DNA of 9,374 nucleotides from contig NVXO02000012.1 in NCBI GenBank assembly GCA_002733945.2, positions 76,284 to 85,657 on the forward strand, read 5' to 3'. This document shows, piece by piece, positions 1 to 5,286 of this stretch. The notes under the pieces were generated by a model, which did no database searches, was not told the DNA's origin, and saw only the letters and a program-made list of their open reading frames with translations. Position numbers and translations under genes: made by a program. Source of the stretch: Sulfurimonas sp. GTDB taxonomy: Bacteria; Campylobacterota; Campylobacteria; Campylobacterales; Sulfurimonadaceae. The first letter of the stretch is position 1. Every line of letters begins with the position of its first letter.

Positions 1-1
1 A

Positions 2-37
2 ATAGTTCCTGAGTTTGATCATCGTACAAATATCTAA
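2..37 (+). CDS. possible 3' tail of an upstream gene (partial)
   Basis: The frame beginning at base 2 reads IVPEFDHRTNI followed by TAA. It could be the last codons of a gene lying mostly outside the window. It is too short to identify, and the other two frames stop early. The following bases up to the first repeat are AT-rich, with no clear promoter or terminator. Confidence 0.2.
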   Translation: MVPEFDHRTNI

Positions 38-67
38 AATTAAAATTCAACTATTTCAGTAAGAGCA

Positions 68-157
68 GGTGAGGCTAAAGCCACACATCCAAAGAGCGGT
101 GAGGCTGAAGCCACACATCCGGAGAGCGGCTTCCGGATGTGCTCCTTTAGGTGCACC
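68..157. repeat. REP/BIME array upstream of RAYT (A-A-B)
   Basis: Three adjacent 30 bp units. Two class A units (68-97, 98-127) read GGTGAGGCTAAAGCCACAC or a TGAA-loop variant, then ATCC(A/G)(A/G)AGAGC. One inverted class B unit follows (128-157). Read on the minus strand, class A is GGAT + GTGTGGC + TTTA + GCCTCAC. Class B on the plus strand is GGAT + GTGCTCC + TTTA + GGTGCAC. Each is a 7-bp arm hairpin with one mismatch and GGAT at the 5' foot. The A/B junction also forms a perfect 10-bp stem (114-123 with 132-141, loop of 8) about 40 bp before the RAYT start. Bases 61-66 look like the tail of an older unit. The unit is 17/30 G+C, richer than its surroundings. Confidence 0.9.
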
Positions 158-180
158 AAATGAACTAAAAAAGGAAAAGT

Positions 181-696
181 ATGCACTCGAATCTTCCTCA
201 TTTAAACCAAAAATCGCACTATCAATTTATTACATTCAGAACAAAAGATAGCACTGATACATTTATCCAAAAACTTCTTTCTCAAAATAATATAGAAACA
301 AAAAAACTGCAGTACCAGATAGATACTTACTTAGATAATTCTCCTGCTGGTGCATATCTCAATGGCGAGATAATAGCATTAGCAAAAAAATATCTCTTAG
401 AGATAAAGAAAAGTTTGTGTGAAATAGTTGCTTTGAGCATTATGCCAAATCATATTCATATTTTACTTATTCAGCATGATGACTTAGCAAAGATACTGCA
501 GCAGATAAAAGGTGGACTCTCGTTTCTTCTCAACAAAGAACTCAATATCTCTGGAGTGCTATGGCAAAAAGATTATTTTGATAAAGCTGTGCGAGATGAA
601 AAGCATTTGAAAATCACTTATGAGTATATTAAATATAATGCTGTAAAAGCTGGATTGAAAGATGCGCAAGAGAGGTTTTATGGAGTTTATGAGTAA
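181..696 (+). CDS. REP-associated tyrosine transposase (RAYT, Y1/HUH)
   Basis: 171-residue single-strand DNA transposase-like protein of the IS200/IS605 TnpA_REP branch. The opening YQFITFRT strand (14-21) is typical of the family. The HUH metal-binding pair is H91-I-H93 in MPNHIHILL. WQKDYFDKAVRDEKHL (128-143) and YIKYNAVKAGL (149-159) match the conserved C-terminal half, where the nucleophilic tyrosine is most likely Y149. The usual NPV is NAV here. Length is normal and no frameshift is seen, so it looks catalytically intact. AAGGA at about 171-175 supports the ATG at 181. RAYTs are known to bind and cut REP hairpins next to a conserved tetranucleotide. Here REP-like arrays begin 17 bp after its stop and end 23 bp before its start, so the gene sits within its probable substrate. 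Mobility of the repeats by this enzyme is inference from that context. Confidence 0.92.
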   Translation: MHSNLPHLNQKSHYQFITFRTKDSTDTFIQKLLSQNNIETKKLQYQIDTYLDNSPAGAYLNGEIIALAKKYLLEIKKSLCEIVALSIMPNHIHILLIQHDDLAKILQQIKGGLSFLLNKELNISGVLWQKDYFDKAVRDEKHLKITYEYIKYNAVKAGLKDAQERFYGVYE

Positions 697-713
697 GGTA
701 GTTTCCTGAGAAC

Positions 714-850
714 GGTGAGGCTGAAGGAGCACATCCAAGCAGGTGAGGCTGAAGCCACACATCCGAGAGCGGTGAGGCTGAAGCCACACATCCGAGAGCA
801 GGTGAGGCTGAAGTCACACTGGCTCTTGGATGTGCTCCTTTAGGTGCACC
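714..850. repeat. REP/BIME array downstream of RAYT (A x4, B)
   Basis: Five units: 714-741, 742-770, 771-799, a truncated class A unit at 801-820, and an inverted class B unit at 821-850. The first unit is chimeric: its left half is class A (GGTGAGGCTGAAG) and its right half is class B (GAGCACATCC), so its own stem is broken at three positions. The second and third units are 29 bp, not 30, having lost a base in the ATCCGAGAGC tail. Length drift like this is seen in this non-coding array and not in the complete class A copies inside reading frames. Confidence 0.88.
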
Positions 851-1033
851 CTTATGTCATGAAAACTTAAACTCCTATTTTCAGGGCTTTATATTAGTCT
901 AAAAATCCCCAAGTGAAACACTCTCTATTTCCTTAAAAAACCTTCCAAACCTTAAAGCAAATTAACAAAGTTCAAAGTTTGAACCTACTATACTTCAATC
1001 ACAAAACATTTACCAACATTAAGGAACTGCTCT
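851..1033 (+). repeat. duplicated EPS leader, copy 1
   Basis: 183 bp that matches 2578-2762 with about three substitutions and two single-base indels in homopolymers (over 97% identical by eye). It follows directly on a class B repeat in both places. It includes a tandem AAACCTT pair (938-944, 947-953), the palindrome and -10 box listed separately, and an AAGGAACT ribosome-binding segment (1021-1028). In this copy the downstream regulator is gone and the leader is joined to the ugd 3' fragment. Confidence 0.9.
970..994 (+). promoter_or_regulatory. predicted operator/promoter, copy 1
   Basis: GTTCAAAGTTTGAAC (970-984) is a perfect 7-1-7 palindrome, followed after CTAC by TATACT (989-994), a good -10 box. 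No strong -35 is visible, as is common in Campylobacterota. A dimeric winged-helix regulator bound here would cover the -35/-10 spacer and block transcription. The assignment rests on conservation of this block in three leaders in this window. Confidence 0.6.
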
Positions 1034-1162
1034 AAGGTCATAAAAGATTTAGAAGTGTTTAAAGACATGAGTGATGTTATCATCGCAAATAGATTTGAAA
1101 CTGTACTTGAAGATGTAAAAGATAAAGTATACACTCGTGATATCTTTAATAGTGATAGTTAG
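1031..1162 (+). pseudogene. ugd 3'-end fragment (UDP-glucose 6-dehydrogenase remnant)
   Basis: The frame from TCT at 1031 reads [20 protein letters not shown] and continues to DIFNSDS plus TAG. It is homologous to the last ~42 residues of the full-length ugd in this window, with several substitutions. There is no start codon at the junction; the first ATG is at 1067. The leader runs straight into codon ~370 of ugd, so about 1.1 kb of ugd, and probably the marR stub, has been deleted. It lacks both the NAD-binding and catalytic domains and cannot be functional. Confidence 0.85.
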
Positions 1163-1176
1163 GAAAAAAGATACAT

Positions 1177-1404
1177 ATGCCACAATTAGATCCAAGAGCG
1201 GTGAGGCTGAAGCCACACATCCGGAGAGCAGTAGAAGGAACAGGATGCATAGACATAAGCACCGGTGTACTTTTAGTACAACATAACGAACTAAAAGAGT
1301 TTAAAAAAGTAAGTGATGTTATAATAGCAAATAGATTTGAGAATATACTTGATGATGCGAAAGAGAAAGTTTATGCTCATGATATATTTAATAGCGATAG
1401 TTAA
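1177..1404 (+). pseudogene. internally deleted ugd copy with a REP unit at its 5' end
   Basis: A 75-codon frame with three parts. Residues 1-18 are new sequence and a translated class A repeat ([12 protein letters not shown], a different frame from the one used in ugd and manC). Next comes the ugd N-terminus, GTGCIDISTGVLLVQHNE against [18 protein letters not shown] in the intact gene. About 340 residues are then missing, and the frame continues with the ugd C-terminus, [19 protein letters not shown] to DIFNSDS. The deletion keeps the frame open. Catalytic Cys/Lys/Asp and the dimerisation helix are absent. AGGAA at 1161-1165 could serve as RBS, so a peptide may be made, but no function can be assigned. 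Confidence 0.82.
1190..1229. repeat. REP class A unit at ugd-remnant junction
   Basis: A tail fragment ATCCAAGAGC (1190-1199) followed by a complete 30 bp class A unit (1200-1229, TGAA loop). It replaces the first few codons of the ugd copy, and the frame passes through it. Confidence 0.88.
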
Positions 1405-1415
1405 GGGTAAATAAT

Positions 1416-1604
1416 ATGATTAAAAATAAATTAAAAATAAAAATAATATCTCAATCCAATGAAGTAATTGTTGAAAAAAATATAGTAAAGTATGAATGGA
1501 TTACGGAAAATAAGATTAATACTTATGACGAAAATGATAATAAAACTAGATATTTTCTTGGTAGTTCATTGTTGATAATAGATGATATACATAAAAATGG
1601 CTAA
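1416..1604 (+). CDS. hypothetical 62-residue protein upstream of zeta toxin
   Basis: A small lysine/asparagine-rich protein with alternating hydrophobic positions (KIKIISQ, VIVEKNIV, SSLLIIDDI), suggesting a beta-rich fold. No signal peptide or membrane helix is seen. AAGGG at 1404-1408 precedes the ATG. Its last 8 bp overlap the start of the zeta-family gene, so the two are translationally coupled. The position fits an antitoxin or accessory partner, but no family is recognised and that role is only inferred. Confidence 0.6.
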   Translation: MIKNKLKIKIISQSNEVIVEKNIVKYEWITENKINTYDENDNKTRYFLGSSLLIIDDIHKNG

Positions 1605-2157
1605 AACACTTTATATCATTGCAGGAGCAAATGGTAGTGGTAAAACTACATTTGCGATGACTTACTCTCAACTAAAAAATTTATATTTTATAAATGCTGA
1701 TGAAATAGCCAAAAAGTATGACCCGGATGATTTGGAAAAGTATAAAATCAGAGCAGGTAAAGAATTTTTTAGGCAGGTTAAGGTTTATATTGAAGACAAA
1801 GAAGAGTCATTTATACTTGAGACAACTTTGTCTGGAAAATATTTAGAGAAGATTATAATAAGAGCAAAGCAAAAAAAGTTTAAAATAGTACTTATATATC
1901 TTTTTTTAGATGATGATACCGAAAACATCTTACGAGTAAAAAACAGAGTTCTAAATGGTGGACACGATATACCTGTAGAAGATATAAAAAGAAGATATAT
2001 TAGAAGTCGAAAACTATTTCTCAGTCTTTATAAAAATATAGTTGACAAATATTTGATTTTTTTTAATGGCGATGATAATTATGAGTTGGTTGCCGAAGAT
2101 GAAGAAATATTAGATGAGGACTTATATACTCAGTTTGTAAAAGGATTTGAATCATGA
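1597..2157 (+). CDS. zeta-toxin-family P-loop kinase (COG4185-like)
   Basis: 186 residues. The Walker A motif is GANGSGKT (10-17). NADEIAK (33-39) carries the probable catalytic Asp35, ETTLSG (75-80) is the substrate-side segment, and the lid/basic region RVKNRVLNGGHDIP...IKRRYIRSRKLF (113-141) supplies arginines for phosphate transfer. Zeta toxins phosphorylate UDP-N-acetylamino sugars and so block cell-wall synthesis; whether this member does so is inferred from family. All key motifs are present and length is normal. The ATG at 1597 places the P-loop at the usual position; an ATG five codons upstream (1582) is possible but adds residues not needed by the fold. It is coupled to genes on both sides (8 bp overlap upstream, ATGA overlap downstream). 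Its potential substrate pool, nucleotide sugars, overlaps the theme of the locus. Confidence 0.88.
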   Translation: MAKTLYIIAGANGSGKTTFAMTYSQLKNLYFINADEIAKKYDPDDLEKYKIRAGKEFFRQVKVYIEDKEESFILETTLSGKYLEKIIIRAKQKKFKIVLIYLFLDDDTENILRVKNRVLNGGHDIPVEDIKRRYIRSRKLFLSLYKNIVDKYLIFFNGDDNYELVAEDEEILDEDLYTQFVKGFES

Positions 2158-2327
2158 GCGATATTGCTAAAGAAATACTTAAAATAGCTTCTAAAGCTGT
2201 AAAAAAAGCACAAAAAAGAAGCTTGGAAAATGGAATAGCAAATGTGTATAGTAAAAATGGAAATATTTATTTTCAACTGCCCGATGGAACAATAACTCAA
2301 GAGCAACCAAAGGAATATACTACATGA
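2154..2327 (+). CDS. 57-residue small protein coupled to zeta toxin, candidate antitoxin
   Basis: Starts at the ATG of the ATGA that ends the zeta gene. Residues 1-22 form a lysine-rich amphipathic helix (IAKEILKIASKAVKKAQKR). They are followed by IANVYSKNGNIYFQLPDG, which resembles a beta hairpin. Small proteins with a KAVKxAQ helix and a VYSxNGxxYxxLPDG hairpin are, from memory, common neighbours of COG4185 kinases, so an antitoxin or partner role is plausible. No DNA-binding motif is evident. Confidence 0.7.
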   Translation: MSDIAKEILKIASKAVKKAQKRSLENGIANVYSKNGNIYFQLPDGTITQEQPKEYTT

Positions 2328-2458
2328 AGTATTAATAGAAAACTTAGATGAATTAAATACTATTGAGATTGAGTATAAAAAGAAATATAAACTAGAAAAA
2401 TGAAGAGATTTTTGAACTTTTTAAAGCTTATAAAGAAGGTATTACCTCACCTCTCTAG
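2326..2458 (+). pseudogene. decayed, frameshifted remnant of unknown gene
   Basis: Two segments look like one broken protein. GAAGTATTAATA... (2326-2400) reads EVLIENLDELNTIEIEYKKK and ends in a TGA. A +1 shift at 2402 continues EEIFELFKAYKEGITSPL to TAG at 2456. No start is seen, and the family is not recognised. The 3' end touches the next repeat array. It could also be non-coding DNA with chance open frames. Confidence 0.3.
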
Positions 2459-2577
2459 GAAGTGCTCCTTTAGGTGCACCAATAACAGGTGAGGCTAAAG
2501 CAACACATCCGGAGAGCGGTGAGGCTGAAGCAACACATCCGAAGAGCGGCTTCCGGATGTGCTCCTTTAGGTGCACC
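2458..2577. repeat. REP/BIME array (partial B, AATAACA, A, A, B)
   Basis: A partial class B unit (2458-2480), a 7 bp AATAACA linker, two class A units (2488-2517, 2518-2547, with the GCAACAC variant), then a full class B unit (2548-2577). The B-AATAACA-A junction is identical to the one at 6268-6323. The last A/B pair can form an extended CACATCCG...CGGATGTG stem. Confidence 0.9.
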
Positions 2578-2762
2578 CTTATGTCATGAAAACTTAAACT
2601 CCTATTTTTCAGGGCTTTATATTAGTCTAAAAATCCCCAAGTGAAACACTCTCTATTTCCTTCAAAAACCTTTCAAACCTTAAAGCAAATTAACAAAGTT
2701 CAAAGTTTGAACCTACTATACTTCAATCACAAAAACATTTACCAACATTAAGGAACTACTCT
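2578..2762 (+). repeat. duplicated EPS leader, copy 2
   Basis: 185 bp nearly identical to 851-1033, again starting directly after a class B repeat. It keeps the tandem AAACCTT pair, the palindrome, TATACT, and an AAGGA 7 bp before a TTG codon at 2762. The same spacing is found before the TTG of the intact marR gene, which supports TTG as the ancestral start. Confidence 0.9.
2698..2722 (+). promoter_or_regulatory. predicted operator/promoter of the ugd unit, copy 2
   Basis: GTTCAAAGTTTGAAC (2698-2712) is followed by TATACT (2717-2722). This is the probable promoter for the marR stub and the full-length ugd, and perhaps the genes beyond. The palindrome overlaps the -35/-10 spacer, as expected for a repressor site. 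Confidence 0.65.
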
Positions 2763-2824
2763 TGCATCATGAAGCGCTTCAAAAAGAGTTAGAAATAGAC
2801 AGACAAAAATGGGAAAATAATTAA
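2762..2824 (+). pseudogene. stub of a marR-like EPS regulator
   Basis: A 20-codon frame from TTG at 2762 (AAGGA 7 bp upstream) to TAA, reading (M)[19 protein letters not shown]. The end resembles the C-terminal coiled segment of the intact regulator (EYEELQRDLEADNLW). It has the same leader, same start codon context and same position one base before the next gene. It is read as a marR gene that lost its winged-helix domain by deletion while keeping translation into ugd. Homology over so few residues is modest. Confidence 0.5.
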
Positions 2825-2825
2825 T

Positions 2826-4070
2826 ATGAAAATAGCAGTAGCAGGGACAGGGTATGTTGGAATTAGTAACGGTGTACTTTTAGCACAACACAACGAAGTA
2901 GTGGCATTAGACATCATCCCCGAAAAAGTAGAAATGCTTAACAATAAAATATCGCCTATAGAAGATAAAGAGATAAGTGAGTACTTAGCGACTAAAGAGT
3001 TAAACTTTAGAGCTACACTTGATAAAGAAGAAGCATATAAAGGTGCTGAGTATGTCATCATCTCTACGCCTACTGACTATGATCCCCAAACAAACTACTT
3101 CAACACTTCTCTTGTAGAGATAGTCATAAAAGATGTTTTAGAGATAAATCCAAACGCCACTATGGTCATAAAGTCTACAGTTCCAGTTGGGTATACAAAG
3201 TCTATAAATGAGAAGTTTAATACTACGAACATCATCTTTTCTCCAGAGTTTTTAAGAGAAGGAAGTGCACTGTATGACAACCTTCATCCAAGTAGAATCA
3301 TAGTTGGAGAGAAGAGTGAAAGAGCTCAAACTTTTGCAAACCTTTTAGCAGAGGGAGCTATAAAGGAAAACATAGACATACTTCTCACAGACTCTACAGA
3401 AGCAGAGGCTGTTAAACTCTTTTCTAACACTTACTTAGCTATGCGTGTCTCTTACTTTAATGAGTTAGATAGTTATGCAGAATCACACGGACTCAACTCA
3501 AAAGACATCATAAACGGTGTAGGACTAGATCCTCGCATAGGCAATCACTATAACAATCCTAGTTTTGGATATGGTGGGTATTGTCTTCCTAAGGATACTA
3601 AGCAGTTAAGAGCTAATTATGCTGATGTTCCTAGTAATATCATCGGGGCTATTGTTGATAGTAACTCTACTCGGAAGGATTTTATAGCTGATGCTGTTGT
3701 GGCTATGATGCACAAACTAGGTGAGGCTAAAGCCACACATCCGAAGAGCGGTGAGGCTCTTGGACGTGCTCCTTTAGGTGCACCTAGTGGGATTGTAGGC
3801 ATCTACAGACTTGTCATGAAATCAGGCTCAGACAACTTCAGAGCATCAGCAATCCAAGGCATCATGAAACGCATAAAAGCTAAGGGTATAGAAGTAGTTA
3901 TCTATGAACCAGTGATGAAAGAAGACATCTTTTTTAATTCTAAAGTCATAAAAGACTTAGAAAAATTTAAAAAAATGAGTGATGTTATAGTCGCAAATAG
4001 ATTTGAAAATATACTTGAAGATGTAAAAGATAAAGTTTATACTCGTGATATCTTTAATAGTGATAGTTAA
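2826..4070 (+). CDS. ugd: UDP-glucose 6-dehydrogenase with in-frame REP insertion
   Basis: 414 residues; family members of this type are near 390. It oxidises UDP-glucose to UDP-glucuronate with two NAD+ in the cytoplasm, feeding uronate-containing polysaccharide. The Rossmann motif is GTGYVG (7-12). STP (80-82) and FSPEFLREG (138-146) are conserved, with K197 and N201, catalytic C253 in [11 protein letters not shown], and D257. The C-terminal UDP-binding domain is recognised from [15 protein letters not shown]. Residues 299-320 ([22 protein letters not shown]) are a translated REP pair placed between the central helix and the first strand of the C-terminal domain, a surface loop in this fold. 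All active-site residues are intact, so activity is likely kept. No strong SD is seen; translation may be coupled to the stub ending one base upstream. It is the only complete ugd here; two remnants lie upstream. Confidence 0.93.
   Translation: MKIAVAGTGYVGISNGVLLAQHNEVVALDIIPEKVEMLNNKISPIEDKEISEYLATKELNFRATLDKEEAYKGAEYVIISTPTDYDPQTNYFNTSLVEIVIKDVLEINPNATMVIKSTVPVGYTKSINEKFNTTNIIFSPEFLREGSALYDNLHPSRIIVGEKSERAQTFANLLAEGAIKENIDILLTDSTEAEAVKLFSNTYLAMRVSYFNELDSYAESHGLNSKDIINGVGLDPRIGNHYNNPSFGYGGYCLPKDTKQLRANYADVPSNIIGAIVDSNSTRKDFIADAVVAMMHKLGEAKATHPKSGEALGRAPLGAPSGIVGIYRLVMKSGSDNFRASAIQGIMKRIKAKGIEVVIYEPVMKEDIFFNSKVIKDLEKFKKMSDVIVANRFENILEDVKDKVYTRDIFNSDS
3720..3784. repeat. REP/BIME pair inserted in frame in ugd
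   Basis: A full class A unit (3720-3749), a 9-bp class A fragment (3750-3758), and most of a class B unit (3759-3784, GGAC in place of GGAT). It adds 22 codons with no stop. Without it, the flanks join as [11 protein letters not shown], the normal family spacing, which indicates insertion and not ancestral coding sequence. It has the same class order and chimeric edges as the intergenic arrays. Confidence 0.92.
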
Positions 4071-4072
4071 GA

Positions 4073-5044
4073 ATGACTAAAATAGAGATCTTTCAAGCAG
4101 AAAATGGAGCTATAGAGTTTAAAGGTGATAGCAACCATGAAACTGTTTGGGCTAATTTAGAGCAAATAGCACAGCTTTTTAAAAGAGATAAGTCAGGTAT
4201 TTCTCGGCATATAAAAAATATTTATAAAAGTGAAGAACTAGAACAAGAGGCAGTTGTTGCAATTATTGCAACAACTGCCTCAGATGGAAAAACATACCAA
4301 GTTGAGTACTATAATCTTGATATGATTCTCTCTATCGGGTATAGAGTTGATTCTAAAGAAGCTACATATTTTAGGAAATGGGCATCATCTATCATAAGAA
4401 GTTATCTCATAGATGGATATGCCATAAATGAGAAAAAACTTACTCAAACCAGAGAACTACTTAACAACCTCAAAACAACTATTAACTTTTTATCTACTAA
4501 AGATATAGGACATGAAAAAGAGATACTATCCCTTCTTAAAACTTATACGAAGACATTAACACTGTTAGAAGGTTATGATAAAAAAAACATCGATGATATA
4601 AGCGGTGCAGAGAGTACTTATAAACTAGAGTATACAGAAGTTAAGTCTGTCCTAGGAGAACTTCAAGAAGAGCTTATGAAAAAGCAAGAAGCCACAAAAC
4701 TCTTTGCAAATGAAAAAGCAAATGAACTCTCAGGAATAGTTGGTAACCTCTACCAAACATTTGGAGGAGATGAACTCTACCCAACTGTGGAAGACAAAGC
4801 AACACATCTGCTCTACTTCATCATAAAAGATCATCCTTTTACTGATGGTAACAAACGAAGTGCTGCATTTTTATTTATCTATTTTTTAGATAAGTGTGAC
4901 TATCTTTATAAATCAAATGGTGAAAAAAAGATAAATGAGAATGCACTTGTTACATTGACACTTCTCATAGCGAGTAGTGACCCCAAAGATAAAGAGATTT
5001 TGGTTAAGCTTGTTAAGCATTTAATATTTGAGGATTTATCGTGA
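4073..5044 (+). CDS. RhuM-Fic fusion protein (Virulence_RhuM domain plus Fic/DOC domain)
   Basis: 323 residues. The N-terminal part (about 5-120) is a RhuM-type domain, with the typical run VWANLEQIAQLFKRDKSGIS and DGKTYQVEYYNLDMILSIGY. The middle (120-215) is a predicted helical linker. The C-terminal part (about 215-320) is Fic/DOC, with HPFTDGNKR (254-262), the intact HxFx(D/E)GNxR active loop that transfers AMP or another phosphate-containing group to target proteins. No obvious (S/T)xxxE(G/N) inhibitory helix is seen. Such fusions occur as accessory genes in plasmids, islands and defence-rich regions; the target here is unknown. It starts 2 bp after ugd and overlaps the next GTG start by 4 bp. 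SD is weak. It carries a perfect 16-bp inverted repeat inside the coding sequence. Confidence 0.88.
   Translation: MTKIEIFQAENGAIEFKGDSNHETVWANLEQIAQLFKRDKSGISRHIKNIYKSEELEQEAVVAIIATTASDGKTYQVEYYNLDMILSIGYRVDSKEATYFRKWASSIIRSYLIDGYAINEKKLTQTRELLNNLKTTINFLSTKDIGHEKEILSLLKTYTKTLTLLEGYDKKNIDDISGAESTYKLEYTEVKSVLGELQEELMKKQEATKLFANEKANELSGIVGNLYQTFGGDELYPTVEDKATHLLYFIIKDHPFTDGNKRSAAFLFIYFLDKCDYLYKSNGEKKINENALVTLTLLIASSDPKDKEILVKLVKHLIFEDLS
4247..4281. repeat. perfect 16-bp inverted repeat inside the RhuM domain
   Basis: GAGGCAGTTGTTGCAA (4247-4262), loop TTA, then its exact reverse complement (4266-4281). It encodes EAVVAIIATTAS, close to a conserved stretch of the family. The mRNA would form a very stable hairpin. 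Confidence 0.85.
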
Positions 5045-5283
5045 AAATACTAGTAACAGGTGAGGCTAAAGCAACACATCCGAAGAGCGGTGAGGCTAAA
5101 GCAACACATCCGAAGAGCTATAAAGAACTCATAACTTTTGTAGAAGATAGAGCAGGACATGATAGACGTTATGCGATAGATGCTACAAAACTTGAAACGC
5201 AGCTTGGTTGGAAAGCAGATGAAGACTTTGATAGTGGGATTGTTAAGAGTGCTGAATGGTACTTAAAGAAGTATAAAGCATAA
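5041..5283 (+). pseudogene. rmlB (dTDP-glucose 4,6-dehydratase) remnant bridged by two REP units
   Basis: An 80-codon frame starting with GTG: VKILVT (start of an epimerase/dehydratase Rossmann fold), then [10 protein letters not shown] twice, then the RmlB C-terminus, ELITFVEDRAGHDRRYAIDA to WYLKKYKA. RmlB is about 340-350 residues, so roughly 270-290 residues including most of the cofactor site and the YxxxK catalytic pair are missing. The missing part is exactly replaced by repeat DNA with the frame kept. The 5' bases TGAAAATACTAGTAAC are the same as those at the epimerase remnant at 6171, so the N-terminal scrap may come from that gene. It cannot act as a dehydratase. Confidence 0.85.
5059..5118. 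repeat. two tandem REP class A units at rmlB deletion junction
   Basis: Two identical 30-bp units (5059-5088, 5089-5118), with the GCAACAC variant and CGAAGAGC tail and no class B partner. They sit precisely between the first seven and the last ~54 codons of the remnant. Confidence 0.92.
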
Positions 5284-5286
5284 AAT

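Noticed and set aside
113..142. Intrinsic terminator before RAYT
   Set aside because: A strong stem is present, but it is not followed by a T-run; better explained as paired REP units.
68..157. CRISPR array
   Set aside because: 30-bp units are tandem with no unique spacers, occur in both orientations and no cas gene is present.
69..251. 60-codon reading frame over the first array
   Set aside because: It is translated repeat (RLKPHIRRA type) running into the RAYT 5' end out of frame; no SD or family.
559..817. Minus-strand frames through the second array and RAYT end
   Set aside because: Repeat translation and antisense shadow of the RAYT; no conserved protein.
1582..1596. Earlier ATG for the zeta-family gene
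   Set aside because: Adds MIYIK before the normal N-terminus; ATG 1597 gives the usual distance to the P-loop. Not excluded.
2399..2490. Small frame MKRFLNFLKLIKKVL...
   Set aside because: Runs into repeat sequence and has no SD or recognisable family; probably chance.
68..2577. Integron-like cassette array with attC sites
   Set aside because: The hairpins lack the paired core sites of attC, there is no tyrosine integrase, and copies also lie inside genes; a RAYT is present instead.
2789..3802. Several minus-strand frames opposite ugd
   Set aside because: Antisense shadows of a clearly coding gene.
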